A stretch of DNA of 64,000 nt, taken from contig JAJEKV010000059.1 in the NCBI GenBank assembly GCA_021234155.1, positions 1,690,182 through 1,754,181 of the forward strand, in the 5' to 3' direction. The position numbers were made by a program, and so were the translations under genes. Positions within the stretch are counted from its first letter, which is position 1, and the number at the start of each line of letters is the position of its first letter. This stretch comes from Isoetes taiwanensis. Lineage: Eukaryota; Streptophyta; Lycopodiopsida; Isoetales; Isoetaceae. The notes below the pieces were generated by a model, which was not told the origin of the DNA, ran no database searches, and saw only the letters and a list, made by a program, of their open reading frames with translations. Below are positions 33,353 through 43,966 of this stretch, piece by piece.

Positions 33353-34215
33353 TCATACTAATTCAGTTTTGGGGTCTTGTGCCATATCTGGTGAAAAACT
33401 AGGAGAGTAATACTGGTACATTGTATATTCTCTACCAAGCGGACCAATCCCTCTTGATACCAAAGAGTCCACTGGATCACTACTATCAAACATAATAAGA
33501 ACAACGTATTTTGCCAACAGCTTGATGGACTGAAAAGGAGGAAGCTGAAGGCGTCTCAAAAGCCGAGATAACCAAACACGGAACTGTGAAAAATCCAAAT
33601 AGCCACCAGTAAAATATCCAAGGACTGCAGCACACTTAATATGAGCTTGATGGTCCACCTCAACCACAGGAATACCAGAAGCTTGAACTACATTCTGACA
33701 GTTAGACTGGTAAAATATGTCATCTGAAGGCAATTATTGTTGAAGCTGAGCCTGACAAGCTTTCAATGTGTCCAAGATGGCAGACAACTCATCCGTACTC
33801 CCTTCAGTCAACACCTGTAAAGTAGCTGCTACCCTTGCCTTCCTAGATGCACTAGAAACATCTTTACAAAGCCAATCACTAAATCTTTGATATGAAACTT
33901 TTGTAACAGAATCAGATGACTTCCAAGCATTATGATTTGCCTGAGGCTGAGACAACTTTGGGATTGGAATTTGCACCTGTTTGATGCAAATCCCCATTAA
34001 CTTCCACTCCCTTAGTTGCAGCCCCTTGCAAGGGAGGAAAATCCCTTTCTTCAAGAACCCCAGGAGCACTCAACAACAACGGCAAAGAACTTCCAATAGA
34101 ATTACTTACCTCTTTTTGCATAACAATGGGGGATCCTGTATCACCAAATTGGCGGTGGATTCACGCCGTTTTGCCGCCACCTTAGAAGCTGGAGCAATAT
34201 CTGTCTTCCCCATCT
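33353..34215 (-). pseudogene. LINE ORF1 (DUF4283-like) fragment, minus strand
   Basis: The start reads MGKTDIAPASKVAAKRREST at about 34213. After a frameshift it continues PLQGAATKGVEVNGDLHQTG, a low-complexity region, then VLGYFTGGYLDFSQFRVWLS, AKYVVLIMFDSSDPVDSLVS and YYSPSFSPDMAQD. The last three follow the pattern of the DUF4283 domain of plant L1 ORF1 proteins (G-x-F/Y, F-x-F-x-S-x-x-D, then W/Y-x-P-x-F-x-P). The C-terminal half and any ORF2 are absent, so it is truncated at 33353. Confidence 0.6.
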
Positions 34216-34217
34216 CT

Positions 34218-35444
34218 ATGGCGATGGCGAAAACTAGGAAAGAAAAGGATGTAAAGGCTGCCACTGTGGGCAGCGTGGGCAGCGCTTCTAATAGCTCTGT
34301 GGAGGCATCAAAAGCAGTGACATCGATTCCAAAGCAGGCAGGTGTGAATAAAATACAGGAAAAAATGGTTGATGTTGCTGATATCGACACCTCCTCTGAT
34401 GCGGAGTCTTCAGATAACAACTCACCTGCTCGGGCTCTGAAAACAGGGCATGCTTCTGGCATCGCAACAGCAGGCCCACCTGTTCTGCAGGCTGGGTCGT
34501 CTCAGACAAAAAGTATGGCTGCAGGCTCTGAGTCGATTCAGGAGCAGGATGGGTTAACCGGGTTCTTTGCTGCAAACCCACAGGCTGGGCCATTTCAATT
34601 GAAACAGGGGCAGATTCATATCCAATCAGTACCATCGATTTTTGGCATGGCACAAACGATGGGGCAGTCTGTAGAGATGCCCTCTGCATTCTGCCCATCT
34701 GCTGCAACTCTTGGGCTGCAGAATACATCAGGGATGGGCTTCGAAAACATCCAGGTCTTCCTATATCAAATGCTCACTGAAATCTCTGCATCACGCAATC
34801 TAATGATGAAAATTCTGGAAATGATGGAATACTCTAAGAAAGAAGCGGCGATCAGAGAGGCAAAAATGCTCGAGCTTTTGCAAGGTATGACTGAATCAAT
34901 TCAATCTTTAAGAGCAGAAAACATCTCCATTAAGCAAGATATAGTAAAGATGAAGGAAAATCATTCTGAGACACCACAGGCTTACATGGGAGATGAAGAC
35001 GGCGGCATGGCTGCTGTCATTTCTAAACTAAATGAGAGAATGGACAATGTTTTGGAGCAGCAAGAGCGGCAGCAGAAACTATTAAATCTGAGGTCGGTCG
35101 GAGTACCTGAAAGAGATCACGAAAATACAAGAGAAGAAGTTCAGAAAATCATGGTTGAAAAACTCCATATTTTGGAATCTGGAGTGACTGATGCCTTCCG
35201 AGTAGGTCGACCATCCGAAAAAGGGAGAAACATTGTAGTTAAGTTTGCCAACAGGGAACATAGATCCCAAGTCTTACAGAAAAGGGCTAAATTGAGAGGA
35301 GAAAAGATATGGATAAACGAGGATTTAACAAAAGGATAAATGTTAGTGAGACAAGGAGAGATCCAGAAATTGAGAGAAGCCAGGCAGAATGGGCAATGCG
35401 CTTACTGGAAAGGAGGAAAAGTGGTGATAGAAGATAGCGAATAG
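34218..35444 (+). pseudogene. LINE ORF1 protein (coiled coil plus L1 ORF1p-like domain)
   Basis: The frame runs from MAMAKTRKEKD through a disordered Ser/Ala/Gln-rich half. A helical segment follows (LMMKILEMMEYSKKEAAIRE, MTESIQSLRAENISIKQDI), likely a trimerising coiled coil at residues 185-250. Then comes LRSVGVPERDHENTREEVQK, DAFRVGRPSEKGRNIVVKF and KLRGEKIWINEDLTKG, the RRM-plus-CTD arrangement of L1-type ORF1p. A single TAA at 35337-35339 interrupts it, after which the same frame continues LREARQNGQCAYWKGGKVVI. Full length would be 408 residues. The protein binds LINE RNA and acts as chaperone. Vertebrate-like ORF1p is unusual for plants, whose L1s normally have zinc-knuckle ORF1s. Confidence 0.8.
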
Positions 35445-35445
35445 G

Positions 35446-36703
35446 AATTCGCGACCATCAGGTTATGTGCATGAAACATAAATGGTCTAGACATAACCAA
35501 GATGAGAGCTGTAGAAACTGAAAACTGGGATATCATCTTTTTTATGGAAACACATGAACACGAAGAGCATAGTTTGCCAAATCTACCAGGCTTTGTTTGT
35601 GTAGACTCCGTTTGGTATACAAAGGGCTGGAGATTAAGAGGTTTTGGGGGCATTGCTTGCTACTGCAAAACATCTTTGTCACATATGGTCAGGAGGGTTG
35701 TAAAATATTCTTCTAAGCAAACACTATGGGTGGAGTTGACAAGGGCCGATCGGAGGATCTTTGTTGGAGGGTGTTATTTCCCACCGCGTGAGTCACCAAT
35801 TTATGATCGTTATGATCTAGACAGAGACGACCCATTTTTTCATCTAGAACAGGATGTATTGGAGATTATGAATATGGGAGAAATAATACTAGTTGGGGAC
35901 TTCAATGGCCGTATAGCAAACAGGCAGGCGAACATGGTTGGGACATCAAGAGAAGAGATCTGGTTAGAGATGTTAGATGAGGAAGAGGTGTGCAAAGCTG
36001 GATGGGGGAGACACATTGAAGATACGTATGGGTATACTACACCTCAAGGGGGGCACCTATTGAACATGTGTGGAGGTTTGGGTCTAATGGTCTACAATGG
36101 GATTGCCAAATACCCATTCTCGGGGAAAGGCACGTCAGTTGGTTCGATGGGAGCAGGCTCGAGTATTGTAGATTACTTGATTGCTGGAGAACTTTCAACG
36201 GAAACTATCCTTGACTTCTATATTGGAGACTGTCCAGAATCAGATCACATGCCATTAATTTTTGAATTGAAACTCTCAGGCAAACCGAACCTAGAGGTGC
36301 CAGGTAAGAGTTATCCTTCACTCTCCTTTGATTTTCATAAAGCAAAAATGTAATGGATTTGTGTGAACATAAAGTAAGAAATGTGCAGTGGCCAGAAAGG
36401 GCTAATGATATAGATGCTAAACTTAGTGCCATCCTGCTGGAGGCTGCAACTGAATGCTTTAGCTCTTTTCGAAGAGCCAAGGGGCTGCCTTGTAATCACT
36501 AGTTTGATAGCGAATGCAAACAGCTGCGCAAGGTATACAAGGAAGCTAGAGGGAGCGATAAGATGGAAAAGAGAAGCACGTACATGAAAATGGTAAGAAG
36601 AAAGAAGAGAGCATACACAGCGGTAAAGCAAGTGGAAATGGTAGACATGATAACAAAGGATCCAAAAAAAGTTCTGCAGTAAATTGAAAAGTAAGACAGC
36701 CAC
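35446..36703 (+). pseudogene. LINE ORF2 endonuclease domain
   Basis: AP-type endonuclease motifs in order: NINGL (preceded by a stop where Trp is usual), METHEHE with the metal-binding Glu, GDFNGR with the Asp-x-Asn pair, and ESDHMPL with the catalytic Asp-His. The main open frame is 35502-36353 (283 codons). A frameshift near 36350 precedes the linker to RT. This enzyme nicks target DNA to prime reverse transcription. Confidence 0.85.
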
Positions 36704-37348
36704 AGTGGCAAAACTAGATCTTGATGGACTTATAAGCCAAATAAAGAAGTTGTATTATGTAGATGGGACTGATGAGAAACTGAAGCAAAGTAATGATAAT
36801 TTAAAGATTCAAGCTGTTGATGTCGAGAGGGGAATTCACAAACTTGCTAATGGGAAGGCATCGGATATGTGTGGGCTAAAGGCTGAGATGGTAAAGTGGA
36901 TAGGGCCAGTGACATCAGAAGTGATTGGTAAATTGCTGAACGCAGCCATACAGGATGGTTTTCCATACAGTTGGCAAATAAACAGAGTAGTGCCTGTGCA
37001 TAAGTCAGGGGACGCAGGGGACCCTAATAATTATAGAATGATCATGGTAAGCAGCCTCTTTGCGAAGCTTTTTGCAACTATTGTAGAGCATAAAATAAGC
37101 TCCTGGGCAGAAGAGAATGGGAAAAGATCTAATATGCAAGCAGGTTTTAGGCTTAAGAAGGCTACTGTTGACCATATCCTAGTACTCAGAACTATAATAG
37201 ACTCAGTAAAGAAGACAAAAAAACCACTTTTCACGCTTTTTGTGGATTTTTCCAAAGCCTTTGATACGGTTAAAAGAGCAAATATATGGAATAGGATGGA
37301 GCAGCTTGGGGTTCCGGCGCAGTTCCAGAATGCGGTCGCAATATTATA

Positions 37349-37936
37349 CAGGGATAGGTTCTGTACGTATAAATGAAAAATATTTGACGTATAAAGTCGA
37401 AAAATACGTATTTTACGGTAAAATCACATTATTTTTCGTATTTTTCCTTTGGCCCGAAAAAAAATTTTCGCGAAAGTTTAAACTTCAATTTCGCTGGCGG
37501 AGTTTAAACTACGAGAAATTCAAAAAAACAATTTCGCGTAAGTGAAAACCATTTAAACTACGAGAAAATTTTTCGGCGTAAGTTTAAATTGAAGTTTAAA
37601 AAATTAAAAATTAAAAAATTGTAACGTTACAAATTTTTTTATTTTATTTTTTATTTTCACAGAAGTTGAAACCGATTTAATTTCTGTGAAATTTTTAAGC
37701 AGAAGTTTAAATTGAAGTTTAAACTTCTGTGAAAATTTTTTTGTTCGCGTAAAGTTTAAACCGATTTAAACTACGGCGAAAAATTTTCACAGGCGAAAAT
37801 GAGTTTCGCCACGAAATTTTTTTGGGACGGAAAGTTTTTTGCCGTATTTTTGACGTATTATACGCCAAATTCATGCCGTATCAAACGAAAAATACGTATT
37901 CCGTATAAAACATACCAAGTATTGAACCTATCCCTG
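37349..37936. mobile_element. non-autonomous hAT-like element in LINE ORF2
   Basis: 588 bp with terminal inverted repeats CAGGGATAGGTTC and flanking 8-bp duplications ATATTATA (37341-37348 and 37937-37944). An 8-bp target duplication with CAGGG termini is diagnostic of the hAT superfamily. The interior is AT-rich and built of many inverted and direct copies of agtttaaa/gtttaaac, gaaaaatacgta and cgaaaattt words, with no coding capacity. Excising it rejoins the LINE RT frame (AILY to EKVW). Confidence 0.9.
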
Positions 37937-39195
37937 ATATTATATGAAAAGGTGTGGGTACATTTATCTTTCCCTTTACCGCAAGATGTTGAAATTGAAA
38001 GTAATATTGGGGTTAAACAAGGATGTCCATTGTCCCCCACTTTGTTTGGCATTTTCATTGATGAATTAGAAGATTGGATTGCTAATAGCGGAGGTGATGG
38101 GGCAGCACTAACAGATTACATAGTGTTTTTGCTATTGTATGCTGATGATGTGGTCATTTTTGCTAAGAGTGAAGGGGGGCTGCTTTAGCAGCTTTTTGTG
38201 ATTCGAAGGATATGAGCGTCAATCTAGCGAAAACAAAAATTATGATTTTTGGCACTAGGAAGACAGACAGGTATACCTTTCACTATAAGGGAGAAAAAGT
38301 GGATATAGTGTCTACATATAAATATCTAGGCCTACTAGTTGATCAATCATATAGGTGGAATAAGGTAGTGGACCAAAGGGTAGATGGGGGGCTAAAGGCC
38401 TTGTTTGCGATGCAGAGGCAATGTAAGAATGCAGATATTGTTGATTTTGGGTTAAAGAAAAAATTGTTTTGCTCCTTGGTACTATAGGCAGTGTTGTATG
38501 GATGTGTAATATGGGGGCCCGGCTTATCACTGGATAGATGGAAGAAAGTAGAAAGAGTCCAAAAGAAGTTCTTACTTGCCGAAATGGGAGTAAAGGTGCA
38601 AACACCTTATGCTATGCTGCTTGCTGAGACAGGCTTAATGCCAATAGAGGGCGAAGCCCTATGCCAAACAGTTGTATATGTGTGGAAGATGCGAGTCTTG
38701 GATGACCAAGCTCTACCACATGCTGCTATGAAACATAGTGAGAACAAAGGGTGGTATGCTGATTTTCTGAAATGGCTTCTAAAGTGGGGCATCAATATCG
38801 AAGATATCCCATTAAATGCATTACAAGCAAGAATATATGTATGGGACAAAGTAAAACAAAAAATGTGGAGTGGGGCCAAACCAAAAATGGAAAGCTATAA
38901 AAAGTGGATGAACCCAGAGCTGATCGAGATGCCTTATTTGAGAGAAAATCTCTTTACATAAGCGACACATGATATGTAGAATGCGACTCAGCTCACACCA
39001 TCTGGGCATTGAGGTGGGTCGATGGGGAGACATACCACAAGAATTTCGAGTGTGCAGGTTATGTGAGGAGAACACTTTGGAGGATGAGAACCATGTCATC
39101 TTACAATGTCCAGCTTACCAAGATTAAAGAAGACATCATGGGATTCTGGCCAATACCCTTGTGGAGTTTTTCAGACTTCCTGCGAAGGTAATTGG

Positions 39196-40881
39196 TGTGA
39201 CGTTCAACGCATTTGTACGCTATACACACGTATAAATACTGTGTATACATACTGCATACCGTGACACGTCACGTATAAGGTTAGTACATTTTCTCACTTA
39301 ATCAAAGGTAGTTAGTTAGAAGTTATATTAGTTAGTAGTTACTAACCATTGGGTTATGGGGAACATGGGACACGTGTCATATGGTTGACCATCCAGCTAG
39401 AGTTGACCAGCGCAGGTGCAAACTTCAATTGTGAGGGGTACGTGACCAAGGATAAGAGAAGTATGTAAGTTGACCCAGTTGACCAGCCAGGTAAGGTGTC
39501 AAATGTAGATGGCCACCTAGTCTACCCTGGTTGGCCAAAGGATAGTTGCCAAACCAAGCCTGGCTAGGCTTTCCCCAGGTCGACTTGGTGAATTCGGTAT
39601 AGTTTCTCTAGTTTTTCCAGCTGATAGCGCCTCAGACCAGCTTGTGCTAGCCCAATTCAGTTACCAGCCTAGAGATGGAACCTGTTCAGGACTGCAGTCG
39701 AGATGCTGGTTAGTAGACATAGCTAGTTGTGATTCTAGTAGATAGGAGTCTTTGGTTGAATTCTAACCCTTCTTTGCTTAGATGAATGGTTAAATTCAAT
39801 TCTTTTGTTCTTTTGAAGTTATATGAATGCTTGATGATGTTACTTCATGGATGGAATGTTTCTTTTCTGCTCCTCCTGTAAGAAATGGGGTTAAGGGAGG
39901 GTAGAGACCTGAAAGCTAGTAGTTTAGAAGATGCTCCTAGCTAGAATCCCTTAGATCCTATTAAATGCGGCCTGTGCACAAGAGCCCACCTAGCTGTGGG
40001 GGCTATGGAGTGACTTGTACTTTAAGAACGGGCATCATGGTGAAACGGGGGTGGAGCCTTGCTGACCGCGGGTACTGGGGCTCCTACAGTGTGCTAGTCT
40101 TATGGTCGGTCACTGCGTGTGGGCCGGGTATGGGACCGACACCTCCTGGGTGTTAGATCGTTGATTGACACTCTGGACAGGTGCGGTGAGACCCGATGTG
40201 GTGATCCGACCTGTGGTTTTTGGGGGGTTAAAGTCGGGTACGAGTAGTGGGTTGCCAATGGTAGGCACTACTCTCTAGCACACCCATGTAGCCATGATGA
40301 CCCGGGGAGGGGATACGTCCCTGACCTGCCTCAGCGCAACTGGTGAGATGCAAGCCGGAGTAGTCTCATAGGGTGATTCCATGAGATTGCGCAACGCGGA
40401 AGGCTATAGTCATTCCAGAGCTCGATTCAGCTTATCTGCAAAGTGTGCACAGGAGGGGCGGATGGAGTGGTCAACCCTAGCCATTGTCTCAAGCCAGCCA
40501 ATGCCATTGCCATGAATTCTGTCTGTTGTTATCTTGAGGCCAAGCCGTCAGTTGATTCCCCATGAGTCAGAGCCCGGGGTAGAGCTATTGGGTGGGTGTA
40601 AATGTGTTGTTTACTGTATGTTGTTGATAGAGACTCTCGGATGAAGGTATGTTATTCTTATATGTTATTGGTTGCTAACATGTATGCGCGCTTCCGCTAT
40701 ATAGGATTCCCATTGAAGGCGTGGGCCGAATGACACCTCCGTGTCCTTCACTCCGACATCTGCGGTTATCTAGATGGTCCGAGTTAGACGGAGGGCCTTT
40801 TCGTGGTGATGGAGTGCCATGGAAAAGGGATTTCCTGTATTTATACGATGGGGGTATCCTATAGATTCAGGGAGCGTCACA
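39196..40881. mobile_element. solo LTR, 1686 bp, in LINE ORF2
   Basis: It starts TGTGACG and ends CGTCACA (7-bp inverted termini with TG and CA), and is flanked by ATTGG on both sides (39191-39195 and 40882-40886). Removing it joins the LINE frame PAKVIG to KFLTDILDL exactly. No internal coding region remains, so it arose by LTR-LTR recombination. No other copy of this LTR was noticed in the window. Confidence 0.88.
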
Positions 40882-41091
40882 ATTGGTAAATTCTTAACGG
40901 ATATCCTAGATCTGAGAGAACAATATGTGCAAGGGTACAAAGCACTTCTAGAAGACTATGAGTCATATGTTAGAGAGGAGACCGGCACTCTTCCAACTGT
41001 GGAAGAGGCTGTATAAATTTATGGGATACAGTTTTCTTGTAAAAATGCACGTCTCATAGACCTGATGGTCTAGTAGGCGAAAATAATCAAA

Positions 41092-41108
41092 TTTCTTTCT
41101 TTCTTTCT
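41092..41108 (+). repeat. LINE 3' tail (TTTC)n
   Basis: Four tttc units close the LINE after gatggtctagtaggcgaaaa. Microsatellite tails in place of poly(A) also end the SINEs here (tatc) and the fragment at 690-722 (ttcta). Confidence 0.6.
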
Positions 41109-41643
41109 ATTGAAAGTGGCCAAAATCACACAGCCCAATTCCGGCCCCTAATGTGAGAGCAAACCCTATAAAAAATGACACTGATGATAGCCCTCAGAGC
41201 CTCAGAACAAGCTTTTCAACGAGCTAAAGATCATCAAAAACGGAGCCTGAATGCTCAAGATACAAGGACAAACGCTGGCAGCCCTAAGCGCCATAGTCAG
41301 GAGCGCCTCCCGGCAACAATGTGATTGTGGTATTCTTCACAGGATGACCAAAGAACTTTCTCCACAACTGAAGGGCCGAACAAATGTTATAAGCCACAAC
41401 TGAGCACTATAAGGTGTTTAGGCAAAAACCGAAACATCAAAATTTTGCAAATCATTCTAGCCGAGGGGATTCGTACCTTGAGGAAGATGAAATATCCGAG
41501 AGACAGGGTCTTGATTGGGAAAAATCTTGATCTCTCCAACCTTGGTTTGAAATCCCGTGTTAGAAGAAACCAAACTTGCTACAAACTAACATATCTATGC
41601 CTGATTTGGTGAAGAAAGAACCTCATCCAAGAAGGTGTTAAGG
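41109..41643. other. no recognisable gene
   Basis: A 95-codon frame at 41325 shows no motif. This is the stretch between the LINE tail and chromovirus C. Confidence 0.4.
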
Positions 41644-41648
41644 CTGAC

Positions 41649-42171
41649 TGTTACGATATTAGAATAAGATATATGGTATTTGAGTAAAATACTAGCTCGG
41701 GGGTGTGGTTCACGATCAACAAGCACACAAACAATAAAGAAATGACATCTTAAAACTTATGGTTGATAACAGGATCTGGTATCAGCCCATGCAGCCATGT
41801 TATTAGATGGATTTGAACCCTAGTCTCTAGCTTGAAAGACCAAGCTCTTAACCAAAGCGCCAATCTTCAAAGGGAAATTTACCTTTAGGGACATTTCAAG
41901 AGACTATAAAAGAGCATACCCTAGAAGAGAAGACTCACCATTTCGACCCTACTCATCCTCCTCTCTTGAATCATCCTCCGCCTTCCTATTCCCCATAGCA
42001 AGCTTGTTGGTCTCAGGGGGATAAAGATTTCTTGCTCCAAGATAAAGACTTCCTGGTGAATCCGGTTGGGTGGATCAACCTTTCTCCTACTAACTGGATT
42101 ATGTTATTAGTTTCTTGGTTCTTTGCAGGTGAATCATAAGGGTTCTAATCAATTCATAAGGGTTCTTATCA
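41649..42171 (+). repeat. 5' LTR of chromovirus C
   Basis: 523 bp, starting TGTTACGATATTAG and ending ttcttatca. It carries the duplicated cataagggttct units near its end. It matches 47144-47581 plus 57949-58073. Confidence 0.88.
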
Positions 42172-42217
42172 ATTGGTATCAGAGCAAAGCTGATCTTGAG
42201 CAATAAACTCCTGTGCT

Positions 42218-43420
42218 ATGGCCGCTAATCGCTTCAATATATCTGAAAGTGCCTATTTGCAAGCTATGCATAATGCTAGCTTTATAGCAGCCCAAATTGC
42301 TCTTCCTCCACCATCCAGTCATGCCGATTGTCAAAGGCAATTAGAGCATCTAGCAATTGCCTATAATTTCCTGCCAGATCATGCACAGCAAAATTCGGCC
42401 GTGAATGATTCCTTGCCGCCTCCACTGCCAGATAGCCCTCCGCCTGAAATTCCTCCTCCACCTCCTGTTCAAGATTTTGATGTCGCCGCCAATCTTGAAA
42501 ATAATTCCAAGAAGGATAGATTGTGTAAATGGCTAGAGAAAGTGGATATGCCTTACTTCAAAGGGGGTTCCGGAGTGAAACCGATACAGGTTATCTGTTT
42601 TTTAGGAATTTGGGAGAAATTCTTTGAACGAGTTAAGGCCACTGAGCAAGAGAAATTGCAAGCCATGGATACTTACCTTGATGATCAAGCACAGGTTTGG
42701 TGGCAGGGAAGGCGACAGAAGGAACCTCAGATTAATCTATGGTCTGAGTTCAAACACACCTTTGAAGCAAATTATTTGCCAACCAATTATTATAGACTTC
42801 TACAGAAAGAATGGGATCAAATCAATTAGGAGGATGGGGAATCTGTAGCTTATTATAACATGAAGCTTAATCACTTGGGATCCCAGGTTCGCAATCTCAG
42901 TGAGGCTGAACTTCTGTGGAAGTATGTCAATGGATTGCGAGAGGATATTTTTGCAGAGCTGGATCTTTTGGAACCAGTGGATATGGCAGATGCAATCCGA
43001 AAAGCAGCAGCAGCTGAACGAAAGCTTAATCCTAAGGCTAGAAAATTGGTGATCTGGGAAGGAGCACCTTCTAGAGAGCAGAAGCGAATGAAGAGAGAAA
43101 AGTTTGAGAACATAAGAGATAGAAAAGGTAGAAGAGGACGGGATGAGCAGAAACCTCGAAGGGGAGCACGGTTTGATGGCCGGAAGAGGGGTAATGGAAA
43201 TAAGTCGTAACAACAAGGGTCTTCTAAGGGACCAAGAACAGGTTGTTACATATGTGGTGGTCCACACTATCAGAGTAACTACCCAAAGAACACAGTGGTA
43301 CCTGAAAAGCAGGTGAGGAAGGTACAGTTTAAGGAACCTCCTCCTAAGGAGCGCCCTACTGCCCAAGCTCATAATCTGGAGGACAAGCCTGAGACATCTC
43401 AAGCAGGAGAAGAAAGGGAC
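42218..43420 (+). pseudogene. chromovirus C gag
   Basis: It starts MAANRFNISESAYLQAMHNA. A proline-rich stretch follows (about residues 67-88), then the capsid with KWLEKVDMPYFKG, EKLQAMDTYLDDQAQVWWQG, LWSEFKHTFEANYLP and, after a TAG in place of Gln or similar, YYNMKLNHLGSQVRNLSEAE with KYVNGLREDI. A basic linker precedes the zinc knuckle CYICGGPHYQSNY at about 43245, where the last Cys is Tyr. Stop and Tyr are each one G-to-A or C-to-T change from the expected codon. Confidence 0.85.
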
Positions 43421-43539
43421 GCTTGAAAGCGGTAGCTTCAGAACAGGAAAAGGGCAGATTGCAAATTGCATATATGAAAACATTAAGTGCAACAGCTGTT
43501 CCATCTTCATGGTTGTTTTAGCTCAAAGGAAAAATTGCA

Positions 43540-43935
43540 GATAGACAGATCATTGTTTTGCTAGATGATGGGGCAACTCATGACGTTATCTCCATGAATA
43601 TAGTGAATGATCTGAAATTGCCAATTTATGATCTGCAGGCTCAGGTTTCTGTGGTACAAGGGCTCAAAGGGTCAGAAGGCCGCTGTGTCAAATTTGTTAT
43701 TGCACCCTTGGAAATAGAAGCTTATGCTGAGCGCAGGGCACTCTTGGTAGCTGATTTGGAAACTGTGGATAATTCTTGTCCTTGGAATAGGATGGCGAAC
43801 TCAATATGATGTTCAACCAAACTATCGCCAAATGACTATTAAAATGTTTGTTGATGGGAAACCAATAGTCTTGAGAGCTGACTCTGTAAGTGAATGTGAA
43901 CCTTTGCTTTCATTTTCTGAGGCAAAGTCATTAAT
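43540..43935 (+). pseudogene. chromovirus C protease
   Basis: VLLDDGATHDVISMNIV is the retropepsin active-site loop, with Asp-Asp-Gly where Asp-Ser-Gly is usual. VVQGLKG and LEIEAYAERRALLVADL follow in the flap and hydrophobic-strand positions. The frame shifts after VDNSCPW, where the conserved LG-x-x-W segment reads in another frame. Confidence 0.7.
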
Positions 43936-43966
43936 ACAAAATGATGCTTAGGCATATTTTATTTAT

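Larger units (their letters stand above)
36684..41016 (+). pseudogene. LINE ORF2 reverse transcriptase and C-terminal domain, interrupted
   Basis: RT motifs: KLANGKASDMCGLKAEMVK, INRVVPVHKSGDAGDPNNYR, QAGFRLKKATVDHI, FVDFSKAFDTV (first catalytic Asp), GVKQGCPLSPTLFGIF, LLYADDVVIF (YADD) and LGLLVD. The C-terminus has FRVCRLCEENTLEDENHVIL with CPAY, the usual LINE Cys-x2-Cys-His-Cys knot, and ends with YVREETGTLPTVEEAV. The hAT-like insert splits the segment between FDTV and GVKQGCP. The solo LTR splits the last 50 residues. Catalytic residues are intact. Stops at about 38186 and 38488 and frameshifts near 39000 remain. Confidence 0.85.
34218..41108 (+). mobile_element. LINE (non-LTR retrotransposon), two ORFs, with two insertions
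   Basis: ORF1 at 34218-35444 and ORF2 at 35446-41016, then a short 3' region ending in a tail of repeated tttc at 41092-41108. ORF2 carries an AP-type endonuclease, RT and a Cys-rich C-terminus. Removing the inserts at 37349-37936 (hAT-like) and 39196-40881 (solo LTR) leaves one ORF2 of normal order. A few stops and frameshifts remain, so the copy is inactive but fairly recent. The 5' end abuts another LINE ORF1 in the opposite direction, and no 5' UTR or flanking duplication was identified. Confidence 0.88.

Noticed and set aside
33981-34217. Upstream 79 codons of the LINE ORF1 frame
   Set aside because: This stretch is the reverse strand of the other LINE ORF1, so its openness is accidental. 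I start ORF1 at 34218.
39965-40156. Gly/Trp-rich ORF at 40 kb
   Set aside because: Falls wholly inside the solo LTR and has no motif.
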